Position numbers and translations under genes: made by a program. 47,157 nt of DNA from Ruminococcus flavefaciens (GTDB taxonomy: Bacteria > Bacillota > Clostridia > Oscillospirales > Ruminococcaceae): positions 777,919 through 825,075 of the forward strand of contig JAMPAU010000001.1 in the NCBI GenBank assembly GCA_023667045.1. The letters are read 5' to 3'. The notes below the pieces were generated by a model, which saw only the letters and a program-made list of their open reading frames with translations, made no database searches and was not told the DNA's origin. This document shows positions 15,191 through 25,151 of the stretch, in pieces. Numbering within the stretch: position 1 is the stretch's first letter; each line of letters begins with the position of its first letter.

Positions 15191-16359
15191 TGAAAGCATT
15201 CAAACATTTAATCAGCGTGTCGGCGGTTGCGTTTCTGATATATATATTCACATTCTATATAGACGGCGAAATGGGCATTATACTTTTGTCGTTTTTGGTA
15301 TTCGCACCTCTTTTGTCGCTTGTGCTGGCGGTTTACGGCAGAAACAGGATAAAAGTTTCATTTGACTGCGACGGCTATGTAAAAAAAGGCAGTAAGCTTG
15401 CGGTAACGGTTACCGTTGAAAAAGACGGCGGTCTTCCTTTTGCATTTGTGGATATTAAGCCGGAATTTTCAGCGGTTTTCGGAAAAAGTACAAAAACCTA
15501 TCGCCTTTCTATGCTGAATGAACACAGAAAAGACTTTACTTTTACGGCAGAAGCTGTAACAGGCGGTAACGGCGAAATATCAATAGATTCCGTTTATTCA
15601 TGCGGATTTCTGGGATTTATACGCCTAAAATCAAAACTGCCACTTCCACAGCCTAAAAACGTTGGCGTTATTCCGGAGATTCCCGAAATAAAAGCCTCGT
15701 CTCAGCTTTTCCGTTCTATTGCCGACGTTGTAATGACAAGCGACGACGAAGAAGAAAACGACACAGCTATGATGTTTTCGGCAAACACAACGGCAGGCTA
15801 TGAACATCGTGAGTATGTCATGGGTGACCCACTGAAAAGAATCAACTGGAAACTTTCCACCAAAAAATCAAAGCTCATGGTACGGCTTGATGAGGCGGTA
15901 TCTTCGGTTCAGCCGTCCGTTTTGCTTGACCTTTTCCGGAGCAGTTCAGATACGCCGGAAAATGCCGTTATTGGTGAGGAAAAGCTACTTGTTTCTGTAT
16001 TTGGTCTTCTCGCTCTTATGGCGAAACAGGGCATAGCCTGTGCTTTTACATATTATAGTCCTACAGGCGAAATTATCACGGAAAGCGTTGACAATCCGGA
16101 ATATCCTGCTCAGTTGCTCCTTAAAATTCTTTCCGTGAAAGTAATTCCGGACAGGCGTATAGACATTCAGCCGGAAAATTCCACAGCCTGTGCCTGTGTT
16201 GTCTGCACGACTGATACAGGAAAAGGCTTTACGGCAATAACCGATAAAATAGAAAATCACGAAAACACAAGTATTATCGGCATATCACAGGATTCTCCGA
16301 GTGTATCGGGTATTCCGCTATGGTATCTCGGTGAAGACAATAACTTTATAATGGTGTAA
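15187..16359 (+). CDS. DUF58 protein
   Basis: The 390-residue product begins with two close hydrophobic segments (residues about 9-55), then a beta-rich domain. The DUF58 core follows, with the signature YVMGDPLKRINWKLSTKKSKLMV near residue 210 and VRLDEAVSSVQPSVLLDL after it, a vWA-like fold. DUF58 proteins work with MoxR ATPases in envelope-related assembly. The start codon lies in ATGATGA overlapping the MoxR stop; ATG 15187 or 15190 may be used. The next gene starts 4 bases after the stop. Confidence 0.9.
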   Translation: MMKAFKHLISVSAVAFLIYIFTFYIDGEMGIILLSFLVFAPLLSLVLAVYGRNRIKVSFDCDGYVKKGSKLAVTVTVEKDGGLPFAFVDIKPEFSAVFGKSTKTYRLSMLNEHRKDFTFTAEAVTGGNGEISIDSVYSCGFLGFIRLKSKLPLPQPKNVGVIPEIPEIKASSQLFRSIADVVMTSDDEEENDTAMMFSANTTAGYEHREYVMGDPLKRINWKLSTKKSKLMVRLDEAVSSVQPSVLLDLFRSSSDTPENAVIGEEKLLVSVFGLLALMAKQGIACAFTYYSPTGEIITESVDNPEYPAQLLLKILSVKVIPDRRIDIQPENSTACACVVCTTDTGKGFTAITDKIENHENTSIIGISQDSPSVSGIPLWYLGEDNNFIMV

Positions 16360-16363
16360 AATT

Positions 16364-18610
16364 ATGCAGAAAAGTAATAACAGATTAAAGGATTTTATTT
16401 TAAAGATTGTCTGTGACCCAGTGCTGATATATACCGTTATTGTCATGATGTCAATTATGTACCACTATAAAAGCGAGCATACTGCTATATACGGTATTGT
16501 GTCGTTTTTCATAGCCGGACTTTCTTTCAGACTTTTTGATTACATGACAAAGCATAAGTTTATTGGTTTTCTGGGGTATACGGCACTCTTTATGGGATTT
16601 ATGTATGCCGTGAGGTTTGCGATAGGCAAAGGTAGTGAATCATATCCGCTTAATTTCGGCGTATGGTTTCTTACTCCACAGGACGTGCTTGAGTACAGTC
16701 AGTGGTATACTATAGCAATATTTCTTTTGTTTATGATATTTATGATGTCGGTAATATATTATTTCACGAGAATCCGCTACAGGATTTTCATGGGATTTCT
16801 GATATTTATAATACCCTTTGCCATATACGGCAAGGAATACGAAAAAATGCCGACTTATTTTATTATCATGCTTGCTGTGTCTTATATACTCATTATGATT
16901 GATTTCAGACAAATGCAGAATACAGAAGAAATTGAAATAGTCGGGAAGAAGAATATATGGAAGTCAATAGCTGTATATGCTGTGGCATTTGCGAGCTTAT
17001 CGGCAGTGATTCCAAAGCCCGAAATAGAGGCAAACAGAGACCTGCTTGATACTCTCATTTCCGCCGAGCAGTTCACAGACCGTCTGACCGCTATGCTTGG
17101 TATTTTTCAAGACACTACAGACGGCGGACAGTTCCGCTCAAACAGCAACACGCCCATATATTACGTTAGTTCCCGTGACCCTATGCGTCTTAAACTGACT
17201 ACATTCTCGACTTATCATTATGACAGCGATTCATGGTCGGTTGAGCATTTTGACAAGAACTTTCAAGAAAAGTTTGAATACAGTGCGGAAAGTGCAAGAA
17301 ACGGACTGTACAGTTTTTCTGAAACAGGCAGTCTAACAAAAGCCATTCTGCATACCGCTGAAATAAATCCGGACTTTGCTGAAAAATACGGTCTTTCGGG
17401 ACTTTCAGCAGAAAATATAACAGTTCCGGAAAAACGCTGGATTTCGATAACTTCCAATTCGGGAGGAGCTCAGTTTGCACCTGTACCACAGCTTGTGCAG
17501 GATTTCTGGTCAACTTCCTACAGAGACGAAATGGCACTTATTCCGTCTGGTATCATCTATGCAAACGGCAAGCCAAACTCACGCTTTTCTTATGACGAGC
17601 AGTTTGTATTCAGCTACACGCCGGACACTTTCTTTACAGACAGCGAAAATAAGCACGCCGTTGACAGTATGTCATCAGATTATTATGCTGAAATGCTCGT
17701 GGACGCTATGGAAGTCGCCGATACGGAAGATTTTCCGATAATTTATGACGAAATGGAAAATTACGCCGAATACAGCGATTTACTGCTTGATTACGGCGGA
17801 AGTCAGAAAATACACGACCTCGCACAGCAGATAACTGTCGGTTGTACTTCCGATTATGACAAGGCAACCGCTATTGAAGCGTATTTCCGTGAAAATGATT
17901 ACGTCTATGACCTTGAATACCGCAAGGCAAACGGCGATAACGCTGAAGACTTTATTTTTACGGCAAAAAGAGGAGTATGTTATGAATATGCCACAGCAAT
18001 GGTACTTCTTGCACGTGCCTCTGGTATTCCGGCAAGGTACTGTGAGGGCTATAATATGTCTACTCTTTACAGTAATAATATGATAAATACTAATTTTATC
18101 GTTACCGGCAACGACGCTCATGGTTTTCCGGAGCTGTATATACGTGGCTTCGGCTGGCTGTCATTTGAGCCGACCGTCAGCAGTGAGGAAACGCTTCAGC
18201 AGGAAACAACAGCTTCTGACTCGCTGACAAGAGCAGGCATTATAATACTCATCACTGCCGTTGCGGTCATGATGTTTGTGCTTATATATCCTGCCGTATC
18301 ACACAAGCTTTTCATTTTGATATACAGCAGAAAATCACCTAACGAAGCAGTCACAGCAGTAATGCAGAGAATATACCGTCTTTCCGGCAGTAATACCGGA
18401 TATACTTCACAGGAAACAGCAGATTTTATACTTGCTGAGTGGGGTGCGGATATTCATGAAGTGGCACTGCTTTTTGACAGGGCGGTTTATGGTGAGGCTG
18501 TACTTAATGATACAGATAAAAAAACAGCTATGGATTCCTACATAGTTGCTTATCAAGCCTACAGAGAGAAAAAAAGAAAAAGGAACAGGAAAACTAAAAA
18601 ATCTGTATAA
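16364..18610 (+). CDS. Membrane protein with transglutaminase-like domain
   Basis: The 748-residue product has about seven membrane segments in the first 220 residues, a large extracellular part and a transglutaminase core. The catalytic Cys is in RGVCYEYATAMVLLARASG near residue 539, and the catalytic His in GNDAHGFPELY. One more membrane segment (IIILITAVAVMMFVLIYPA) and a cytoplasmic DUF4129-like tail follow, ending in a very basic KKRKRNRKTKK. It is the third gene of the MoxR/DUF58 operon. Members are thought to act on envelope proteins or peptides; the substrate is unknown. Confidence 0.9.
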   Translation: MQKSNNRLKDFILKIVCDPVLIYTVIVMMSIMYHYKSEHTAIYGIVSFFIAGLSFRLFDYMTKHKFIGFLGYTALFMGFMYAVRFAIGKGSESYPLNFGVWFLTPQDVLEYSQWYTIAIFLLFMIFMMSVIYYFTRIRYRIFMGFLIFIIPFAIYGKEYEKMPTYFIIMLAVSYILIMIDFRQMQNTEEIEIVGKKNIWKSIAVYAVAFASLSAVIPKPEIEANRDLLDTLISAEQFTDRLTAMLGIFQDTTDGGQFRSNSNTPIYYVSSRDPMRLKLTTFSTYHYDSDSWSVEHFDKNFQEKFEYSAESARNGLYSFSETGSLTKAILHTAEINPDFAEKYGLSGLSAENITVPEKRWISITSNSGGAQFAPVPQLVQDFWSTSYRDEMALIPSGIIYANGKPNSRFSYDEQFVFSYTPDTFFTDSENKHAVDSMSSDYYAEMLVDAMEVADTEDFPIIYDEMENYAEYSDLLLDYGGSQKIHDLAQQITVGCTSDYDKATAIEAYFRENDYVYDLEYRKANGDNAEDFIFTAKRGVCYEYATAMVLLARASGIPARYCEGYNMSTLYSNNMINTNFIVTGNDAHGFPELYIRGFGWLSFEPTVSSEETLQQETTASDSLTRAGIIILITAVAVMMFVLIYPAVSHKLFILIYSRKSPNEAVTAVMQRIYRLSGSNTGYTSQETADFILAEWGADIHEVALLFDRAVYGEAVLNDTDKKTAMDSYIVAYQAYREKKRKRNRKTKKSV

Positions 18611-18745
18611 GGGGAAAAAGCGGTTTCCGGAATATTATTTTACTGGTATAAAAACATAAATCCGCAGTACAGAATATCAGTAAATTTATTCCGGAGAGCT
18701 GTTTTTATCTGCCGTACAGGTTAAACAATTCTAATGGAGGTATTT

Positions 18746-20098
18746 ATGCTGAACAAAAAAAGGAAGGGTCTTTCCAGTATTGCACTTGCCGTACTCGTTG
18801 TTATGGGAACACTCAATAGCTTTTACACACCATATAATGCATACGCAGGTGAGGACTATCATTCATGGAGACAGATGGACGAAAGATGGGCTGATATTCC
18901 TATGGGATATAGCAATGTAGGAGAATCTGGCTGTCTTGTTACTTCAATCGCCATAATGGCTGTCCACTCCGGTTCTGAAAATCCTGACAACTTCAATCCG
19001 GCTGTATTTGCTACTTCTCTTAACGGTATCAATGCTTTTACATATGGGGGAGCAATAGCAAACTGGTCTTATGTTTCCGCTGTTATTCCAGACGTTGAAA
19101 TACACGGAGTAAAGAGCTTTCAGTCATACGACCAGCAGGGCAAAGCAGATGAAATCCGCTCCGCTATGGAGAACGGCTACTATGTAATCTGCAATGTCGG
19201 CAATCACTGGGTTTTTGTTGAGGATATTAAGGGCGAAGATGTATACATGATTGACCCTGCCAAAGACGACGTTCTGATGTTTGATTCTTATAATAATTAC
19301 AATATTAGTGAATATGAGATACTAACAGGAAAGAATCCGCCGTCATTATCGTCTGCTGTCGAGAATAATTCGTCAGCAGTGACCACCGCTTTTACCACTG
19401 TTACTGAAATGACTGAAACTACTACAGTCACAACTTCTACGGAAATAATTTCCGAGACAACAACAACCACCACTACGACGGCTGAACTTTCTGAAACAGA
19501 AACTACAGCTACAACTACAACCACCGAAACAACCGTTTCTGAATCTGAAACAGAAACGGAAACGGAAACAACCACTACCACAACAGAAGAAACTTATCTT
19601 TCCTCTGAAACAACAACTACTACTACCGCCGGAACTGAAACAAATAATTTTCCGGAAAAAACAGAAGAAAGCACTTCTCAGACAACAGGCAATGACACCG
19701 TTTCAGAATTTTATTATTCGGGCGAGGAAACAACCTGCATTTATACGTCTTCTGGAGAAGTGATTACCGAAATCGTAACCGGAAATATTGTGAATGTAAG
19801 GAAGATTGAAAACGGTTACGGTCTTGTTACCATTGACGGCACTGACGGCTGGGTTGATATGAGCCATATGGTCTTCAATGTTGACTGGGTTGAATCCGCA
19901 AAGGGCGATATTAACAGAGACGGAGTGATTAATCTTTACGACCTTTCACTTCTCAATGAATACATAAAAAGTCTGAAATTTCTTCCCGAAGGCGTTTCAA
20001 TTCTCAGCAGTTCTGAAATTGAAACCGCCGATATAAACTGCGACGGAGTTGTTGACAACGGAGATGTCATTGAATATCTCTCAATTATCTGCAAATAA
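18746..20098 (+). CDS. Secreted C39-like cysteine peptidase with dockerin
   Basis: The 450-residue product has a signal peptide (basic start, IALAVLVVMGTL, cleavage near AYA-GE). The C39-like peptidase domain has WRQMDERWADIPMG, the active Cys in GESGCLVTS, and a His in NHWVFVEDI followed by IDP. A Thr/Glu-rich linker of over 100 residues follows (runs of TTT), then an SH3-like segment (GNIVNVRKIENGYG, DGWVDMSHM). The type I dockerin has two calcium loops, DINRDGVINLYD and DINCDGVVDNGD. ATG 18746 is used; the upstream ATG at 18734 is part of the GGAGG site. The dockerin implies docking to a cohesin scaffold, as in cellulosome- or amylosome-forming Ruminococcus. Confidence 0.87.
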   Translation: MLNKKRKGLSSIALAVLVVMGTLNSFYTPYNAYAGEDYHSWRQMDERWADIPMGYSNVGESGCLVTSIAIMAVHSGSENPDNFNPAVFATSLNGINAFTYGGAIANWSYVSAVIPDVEIHGVKSFQSYDQQGKADEIRSAMENGYYVICNVGNHWVFVEDIKGEDVYMIDPAKDDVLMFDSYNNYNISEYEILTGKNPPSLSSAVENNSSAVTTAFTTVTEMTETTTVTTSTEIISETTTTTTTTAELSETETTATTTTTETTVSESETETETETTTTTTEETYLSSETTTTTTAGTETNNFPEKTEESTSQTTGNDTVSEFYYSGEETTCIYTSSGEVITEIVTGNIVNVRKIENGYGLVTIDGTDGWVDMSHMVFNVDWVESAKGDINRDGVINLYDLSLLNEYIKSLKFLPEGVSILSSSEIETADINCDGVVDNGDVIEYLSIICK

Positions 20099-20116
20099 CA
20101 AGGAGGCTGTCCGCCA

Positions 20117-21088
20117 ATGGAATGGACTGAAGTAAATATTTATACGGCAACACCTGCTATAGACCTGCTCTGCTCTAAGCTTGAAGACATAGGCATAAAG
20201 GGTTTTGCTATACGTGATTCAGAGGACTTTAACGAGTTCCTCGAAAACAAAAACGGTCAGTGGGACTATATCGACGATGACCTCATGGGGCTTGCACAGT
20301 GCGAGACTTGCGTGACGGTATATCTTCCCGACAATAATCAAGGCAGAGATATGCTCGCCTCTATACGCTCCATGCTTGCTGAGATGAAGTCCGCCGACAC
20401 GGAAAACGCTTACGGAAGACTTGTCGCTGAACTTTCAAGTATACGTGAGGAAGACTGGGCTAATAACTGGAAACAGTACTTTAAGCCTATAAATGTAGGC
20501 GAAAAGCTCATAATAAAGCCGTCGTGGGAGGAATGCCCCGAAGATTCCGGAGACAGAAAAATCCTCGAAATAGACCCTGCTTCAAGTTTCGGTACAGGTC
20601 AGCACCATACTACACGCCTTTGCCTTGAACTCCTCGAAAAAAGCCTTAACAAAGGCGACAGGATTCTTGATATGGGTTGTGGCAGTGGTATACTTTCCAT
20701 AGGTGCTATACTTCTCGGTGCTGAAAATGCCGTTGCAGTTGATATTGACGAAAATTCTGCGGTAACTGCAATGGAAAACGCACTTAAAAATAATATTCCG
20801 GAAGAAAAATATATAACCTATTTCGGAAATATTCTCACCGATGAAAAGCTAGCCGACACTATAGACATGAAATACGACATAATCACCGCCAATATCGTTG
20901 CGGACGTGCTTATAGCTATGAAAAATCATTTTGTACGCTATATAAAAGAAAACGGCATTCTGATAATTTCGGGAATAATTGCCGAGCGTGCCGACGAAGT
21001 TATTAATGCGGTAAGTGCAGTGGGCTTTGAAACTCTTGAAGTCAGCACAAAAGAGGGCTGGACAGCCGTGAAATTTGTGAAAAATTAA
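20117..21088 (+). CDS. prmA: Ribosomal protein L11 methyltransferase
   Basis: PrmA methylates lysines and the N-terminus of ribosomal protein L11 using S-adenosylmethionine. The 323-residue product has an N-terminal substrate domain with VNIYTATPAIDLL, the conserved EEDWANNWKQYFKP, then DPASSFGTGQHHTTRL. The SAM motif ILDMGCGSGILSIGAILLG comes near residue 180, and ITANIVADVLI with GWTAVKF closes the fold. It starts after AGGAGG and sits between the dockerin gene and an uncharacterised gene. A terminator follows. Confidence 0.93.
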   Translation: MEWTEVNIYTATPAIDLLCSKLEDIGIKGFAIRDSEDFNEFLENKNGQWDYIDDDLMGLAQCETCVTVYLPDNNQGRDMLASIRSMLAEMKSADTENAYGRLVAELSSIREEDWANNWKQYFKPINVGEKLIIKPSWEECPEDSGDRKILEIDPASSFGTGQHHTTRLCLELLEKSLNKGDRILDMGCGSGILSIGAILLGAENAVAVDIDENSAVTAMENALKNNIPEEKYITYFGNILTDEKLADTIDMKYDIITANIVADVLIAMKNHFVRYIKENGILIISGIIAERADEVINAVSAVGFETLEVSTKEGWTAVKFVKN

Positions 21089-21091
21089 ATT

Positions 21092-21131
21092 TATGCCGGC
21101 GGATTTTATTTTCTGCCGGCGTATTTTTTTA
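21092..21131 (+). terminator. Terminator after prmA
   Basis: TATGCCGGCG pairs with TGCCGGCGTA (with two G-U pairs) around a T-rich loop and is followed by TTTTTTT, 4 bases after the prmA stop. Confidence 0.7.
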
Positions 21132-21150
21132 TCAGTTTTACAGTTTTTTG

Positions 21151-21179
21151 TTGACAAATATAAAAATTTATGATAATAT
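21151..21179 (+). promoter_or_regulatory. Promoter of the 21216 gene
   Basis: TTGACA (21151-21156) and TAATAT (21174-21179) are 17 bases apart, followed by an alternating TA run. Confidence 0.65.
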
Positions 21180-21215
21180 ATATATATCAGATTTTATAAA
21201 GGAGATTGATTACAA

Positions 21216-22373
21216 TTGGCACTTTTTAAGAAAAAAAATCAGCCTGCTCCGGAAGAAAAAAATCCGGCTAAGGAAATCAAAACAAAGGTTCTCGAATGCC
21301 TTAACGAAAAACTTAAGGGAAATCTTTACGATGAATGCGTAATCATGCCCAGAGGTTTCACTATTGACGTTCAGATTGGCAGACAGGACGAAAAGGAAGG
21401 AATAAAGCTTTTACAGGTTATATTTGTTGTCAAGAACGACGATTTTGATGAGGCTCTTATCGAACCCGTTGACGCTCAGGGCAAAACAGAAGATGACGCT
21501 GTAACAATGGCTGTTGATATGTTCTATGGTGCTGTATGGCACCCTATCGACCAGTCAATGAACAAGAAAAACGGCATACACCTCTCTGTAAATTATCTCA
21601 GACAGCATTATGACTTTGATATGTATGCACAGTCTGTTGTAAGAACAAGCGGAAACAGCGGTCAGCCTGTTATGCTTATCAATTACATCAAGTCTGAAAT
21701 ACCTAAGTATATCGGTTCTAAGAAATATTACTGGGTAAGAATCTTCCTCTCTAAGTTCAATGACAGAAAGGTTGTTGAGGTGCGTGTAAACGGCTCAGTC
21801 TGCACAGAGCTTTCACGTTTCTATCAGGCTTATGTTGATTCATGGAACGGCAAAGACCAGTTTATGATGGAAAAGCAGTACGCTATCTTTGTTCAGCGTG
21901 AAGACGACCAAGCACCAGAAGTATACAAGAAAGAACACGTTGTAGAGTGTGCAAAGCAGTGTATCGAAATGATGGAAACCTGCAACTCACGTGAAGAATA
22001 CATGGAACTCGTTAAAAAGCTTGAAGAAGCTACAGGCGACAAGAATCTTGCATCTGAAATCAGAATCTTTATTCCTGAAATCTTCGCTAAACTTACTCTC
22101 GGCTACCGTGAGGGCGACAGTCTTTTCCTCATTGACGGCGAGGGACAGGTTGAGTTTAAGAAAACTCAGCTCCGTTCATATTTCTATCTCCAGCAGGTAG
22201 TGCTTGAATATTTCAGCAAAAAGCCGGAGCAGGAAAAGGTTATGAAAATTGTTTCAAACAGCGTGGCTTTCAGAGAACTTAAAAAGGCTCATGAGCAGGG
22301 TCACGAGGCTAAGGACCTTTTTGTTCCGGGTACTTCTTATAAAGTCGGAACAGACGATTACAAGGTTTGGTAA
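21216..22373 (+). CDS. Uncharacterised cytoplasmic protein with TTG start
   Basis: The 385-residue soluble protein begins (M)ALFKKKNQPAPEEK and contains YWVRIFLSKFNDRKVVEVRVNG and a C-terminal helical part (LRSYFYLQQVVLEYF). No catalytic motif is evident. The TTG start at 21216 is chosen because GGAGA lies 10-11 bases upstream and no ATG is in range. Codon use is strongly biased to GTT, CTC and AAG, like rpsB and tsf, which suggests high expression. It has its own promoter and is followed by a terminator-like hairpin. Confidence 0.7.
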   Translation: MALFKKKNQPAPEEKNPAKEIKTKVLECLNEKLKGNLYDECVIMPRGFTIDVQIGRQDEKEGIKLLQVIFVVKNDDFDEALIEPVDAQGKTEDDAVTMAVDMFYGAVWHPIDQSMNKKNGIHLSVNYLRQHYDFDMYAQSVVRTSGNSGQPVMLINYIKSEIPKYIGSKKYYWVRIFLSKFNDRKVVEVRVNGSVCTELSRFYQAYVDSWNGKDQFMMEKQYAIFVQREDDQAPEVYKKEHVVECAKQCIEMMETCNSREEYMELVKKLEEATGDKNLASEIRIFIPEIFAKLTLGYREGDSLFLIDGEGQVEFKKTQLRSYFYLQQVVLEYFSKKPEQEKVMKIVSNSVAFRELKKAHEQGHEAKDLFVPGTSYKVGTDDYKVW

Positions 22374-22383
22374 AAATAAATAC

Positions 22384-22427
22384 GCCTGTCCCTGTCCGGT
22401 TTATTTCGGCGGGACGGGCTGATTTTT
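22384..22427 (+). terminator. Terminator-like hairpin
   Basis: GTCCC with TCCG pairs with CGG and GGGAC around a GTTTATTT loop (outer GCC/GGC), then GATTTTTAAT follows. It separates the two uncharacterised genes. Confidence 0.6.
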
Positions 22428-22446
22428 AATTCAAGGAGTAATAATT

Positions 22447-23400
22447 ATGGAAAATCTTAAAGCAAGATTTCATCTTCCCGGACTTACGGAAAATTTCAAG
22501 CTTAATATGGTTCTTATTACCATGCTCGAAAACTGCCCCCAGTATTTCCGTGACGGCGTGGAAATAGCCTCATTTTACGGAGCTTTTGCACCTTCCGTAT
22601 GGGCAGGCGGACGTATTCTTTCTGGCGGAATAAACAGCCCCGACCAAATTAGAAATATCATTCTTGCAATCAATGAGCGTGGCATACCTCTGCGTTTTAC
22701 CTTTACAAATCCTCTTATCAAAGCAGAACATCTCGGCGATTCATATTGTAATATGATTATGCAGTTGGCAAATAACGGCATGAACGAGGTTATTGTAGTC
22801 TCTGATATTCTTGAAAAATATATCCGTGAAATGTATCCGAATTATAAGATAACAAGCTCAATGTGTAAGGGAATCACAGACCCCAAAAAGCTCCATGAGG
22901 AACTTAAAAAAGACTACAATCTTGTCACTGTAGATTACGACCTCAATAATAAATGGGATATTCTTGAAAGTTTGCCAAATAAGGAAAAGTGTGAATTTCT
23001 TCTTAATTCAAGCTGTTTCCCGAACTGCCCCAAGCGTTCACGTGAATACGAAACAGTCGGTCAGCACCATATTGAACTTAACCGCTATCTTGGTTCAGAC
23101 CGCTCTCAGCCTTTCAAGATGACTGAGGCTCTTGACGAGTTTTTAAGCTGTCCTGATACAAGCAGAACGCCTTTTGAAACACGCAAGCTTCCGCACCATA
23201 TCTCGCCCGATTCCATATGGAATGACTACATACCAAAGGGCTTTAATCAGTTCAAGATTGAGGGCAGGGGAGCAGGCAAGTTAAGAATGATTGAAGACTA
23301 TATGTATTATCTTATAAAGCCGGAATATCGTGACGAGGCTTATTTTATGTTTCTGCATAACCTAGAAAGAAACGGCGTTGTAAAAATTGATAATGTGTAA
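22447..23400 (+). CDS. Uncharacterised protein, possibly TIM-barrel (U32-like)
   Basis: The 317-residue soluble protein has alternating strands and helices (IPLRFTFTNPLI, NEVIVVSDILEKYI, NLVTVDYDLNN). A cysteine-bearing loop SSCFPNCPKRSREY follows, with GQHHIELNR just after it, and IEGRGAGKLRMIEDYMYYL lies near the end. That layout recalls peptidase U32 and YhbU/YhbV-type barrels, which carry cysteines that hold a metal centre, but I am not certain. It starts after AAGGAG and ends 15 bases before guaA, so they may be cotranscribed. Confidence 0.6.
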   Translation: MENLKARFHLPGLTENFKLNMVLITMLENCPQYFRDGVEIASFYGAFAPSVWAGGRILSGGINSPDQIRNIILAINERGIPLRFTFTNPLIKAEHLGDSYCNMIMQLANNGMNEVIVVSDILEKYIREMYPNYKITSSMCKGITDPKKLHEELKKDYNLVTVDYDLNNKWDILESLPNKEKCEFLLNSSCFPNCPKRSREYETVGQHHIELNRYLGSDRSQPFKMTEALDEFLSCPDTSRTPFETRKLPHHISPDSIWNDYIPKGFNQFKIEGRGAGKLRMIEDYMYYLIKPEYRDEAYFMFLHNLERNGVVKIDNV

Positions 23401-23415
23401 CGGAGGAAAAAACCA

Positions 23416-24969
23416 ATGAAGAATCAACTTTGTATTGTGCTTGATTTCGGCGGACAGTATAATCAGCTTATTGCACGCCGTGTGCGTGAGTGCGGAGTTT
23501 ACTGCGAAATAAAGAAGTTTGATACTCCTGTTGAGGAAATAAAAAAGCTTAATCCTATGGGTATTATCTTTACTGGAGGTCCTAACAGCGTTTATGATGA
23601 GACCTCACCCCATATTTCAGAAGAAATCTTTGAAATCGGTGTGCCTGTTCTGGGTATCTGCTATGGCTGTCAGATTATGGCGTATACTCTCGGCGGTAAG
23701 GTTGAAAGCTGTACAAAGAGCGAATACGGCAAGATTGAAATTTCAGAAAATCATGACAGTCTGATTTTCAAGGACGTTCCGGAAAAGAGCGTTGTATGGA
23801 TGAGCCATACAGATTATGTCAGTCAGTTGCCGGAGGGATTCTATGTTACCTCACAGTCTGCTGACTGCCCATGTGCTTCTTTTGAAAATCCCGACAGAAA
23901 GCTTTATGCAGTGCAGTTTCACCCTGAAGTTACCCACAGCGAGTACGGAAAAAATATTCTGCGTAACTTCCTTTATGAAGTCTGTGAATTTTCTGGCGAC
24001 TGGGTAATGGACGATTTCATAGATACTACTGTTGCAAAGCTTCGTGAGCAGATTGGTGACAAAAAGGTTATACTCGGACTTTCCGGCGGTGTTGATTCGT
24101 CCGTTGCAGCAGGACTTCTCAGCCGTGCAGTAGGCAAACAGCTTACCTGTGTTTTCGTTGACCAAGGTCTTATGCGTAAGGACGAGGGCGATTTTGTTGA
24201 AGAAACTTTCACAAAACTTTTCGATATGAATTTTGTCCGCATAAACTGTCAGAAACAGTTCCTTGAAAAGCTTAAAGGCGTTTCCGACCCCGAAACAAAG
24301 CGTAAAATTATCGGTACAGAGTTCTATAATGTTTTCTGGAGCAAGATACGTGAAGAAGGTACAGACGGTTTCTTTGCACAGGGTACTATCTATCCCGACC
24401 GCATAGAATCCGGCAAGGGTAACTCGGCAGGTCACGGCAGTACAGCCGTAATAAAAACTCATCACAATATGGTGCAGATGCCCGAAGATATAAAGTTTGA
24501 CGGCGTTATTGAACCTCTCGGCGATTTATTTAAAGACGAGGTTCGTCAAGTGGGCGAAAAACTCGGCATTCCGCATGACCTCGTATGGAGACAGCCTTTT
24601 CCTGGTCCGGGCTTGGGAGTGCGTATTATCGGCGAAATCACTGAGGAAAAAATTAAGGTTTTACAAGAGGCAGACGCTGTTTTCCGTGATGAAATCAGAA
24701 AAAGCGGTATAGAAAACGACTTGAAACAGTTCTTTGCTGTACTGCCAGACGTTAAGACAGTAGGCGTTATGGGCGACCACCGCACTTACGACCACCTTAT
24801 TGCTATCCGTGCAATAACTACTGACGATTTCATGACTGCCGACTGGGCAAGGATTCCGTATGATGTTCTCGCACGTGTCTCAAACCGCATATGCAATGAA
24901 GTTGAACACGTAAACAGGGTTGTGTACGATATAACCTCTAAACCACCTGGTACTGTTGAGTGGGAATAA
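23416..24969 (+). CDS. guaA: GMP synthase (glutamine-hydrolysing)
   Basis: GuaA converts XMP to GMP with ammonia from glutamine. The 517-residue product has a class I amidotransferase domain with the nucleophile Cys82 in GICYGCQ and the His/Glu pair in [11 protein letters not shown]. The ATP pyrophosphatase P-loop [14 protein letters not shown] lies near residue 223, and the dimerisation domain ends in the invariant KPPGTVEWE. The ATG follows GGAGGAAAA. The last codons form the attachment site of island A, and the 19-bp repeat begins 12 bases before the stop. Coding sequence is intact because the element restores the 3' end. Confidence 0.97.
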   Translation: MKNQLCIVLDFGGQYNQLIARRVRECGVYCEIKKFDTPVEEIKKLNPMGIIFTGGPNSVYDETSPHISEEIFEIGVPVLGICYGCQIMAYTLGGKVESCTKSEYGKIEISENHDSLIFKDVPEKSVVWMSHTDYVSQLPEGFYVTSQSADCPCASFENPDRKLYAVQFHPEVTHSEYGKNILRNFLYEVCEFSGDWVMDDFIDTTVAKLREQIGDKKVILGLSGGVDSSVAAGLLSRAVGKQLTCVFVDQGLMRKDEGDFVEETFTKLFDMNFVRINCQKQFLEKLKGVSDPETKRKIIGTEFYNVFWSKIREEGTDGFFAQGTIYPDRIESGKGNSAGHGSTAVIKTHHNMVQMPEDIKFDGVIEPLGDLFKDEVRQVGEKLGIPHDLVWRQPFPGPGLGVRIIGEITEEKIKVLQEADAVFRDEIRKSGIENDLKQFFAVLPDVKTVGVMGDHRTYDHLIAIRAITTDDFMTADWARIPYDVLARVSNRICNEVEHVNRVVYDITSKPPGTVEWE

Positions 24970-24976
24970 TAAAATC
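24958..24976 (+). repeat. Attachment site at the 3' end of guaA (left copy)
   Basis: GAGTGGGAATAATAAAATC covers the last four codons of guaA (EWE and stop) plus 7 bases. The identical 19 bp recurs at 35161-35179. The 3' end of guaA is a known integration hotspot in Firmicutes. This copy borders the integrase-coded island A. Confidence 0.88.
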
Positions 24977-25026
24977 TACTCTGAAAATGCCTGTTTTATG
25001 GCATATATGATATACACATAACGTTT

Positions 25027-25050
25027 CTGATAACAGATTGATAACAGCGG
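25027..25050. repeat. Candidate integrase arm-type sites, left
   Basis: CTGATAACAG followed by TTGATAACAG in direct repeat lies 50-75 bases inside the left attachment site. The same CTGATAAC word occurs three times, one inverted, near the right end (35028-35060). Repeated words inside each end are typical of arm sites for a tyrosine integrase. Confidence 0.5.
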
Positions 25051-25104
25051 ATATATCGGGTTTATTCCATATATCAGGCGGTTACGAGGTCTGAAATACT
25101 GTAT

Positions 25105-25141
25105 AAAAAGGTCTTGCTGAGATTATCAGCGAGACCTTTTT
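25105..25141. terminator. Bidirectional terminator
   Basis: GGTCTTGCTGA pairs with TCAGCGAGACC over 11 bp (one mismatch) around GATTA, with AAAAA before and TTTTT after. It ends both guaA read-through and the minus-strand repressor gene. Confidence 0.75.
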
Positions 25142-25151
25142 GTTATGTCTT

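Noticed and set aside
18626-18695. TCCGGAATA with its complement 52 bases apart before the dockerin gene
   Set aside because: The arms are only 9 bp, the loop is long and there is no T-run. It is likely chance in AT-rich sequence.
19297-19581. A 94-residue minus-strand frame rich in Val and Ser
   Set aside because: It is the complement of the Thr/Glu codon repeats in the dockerin protein linker, with no ribosome binding site.
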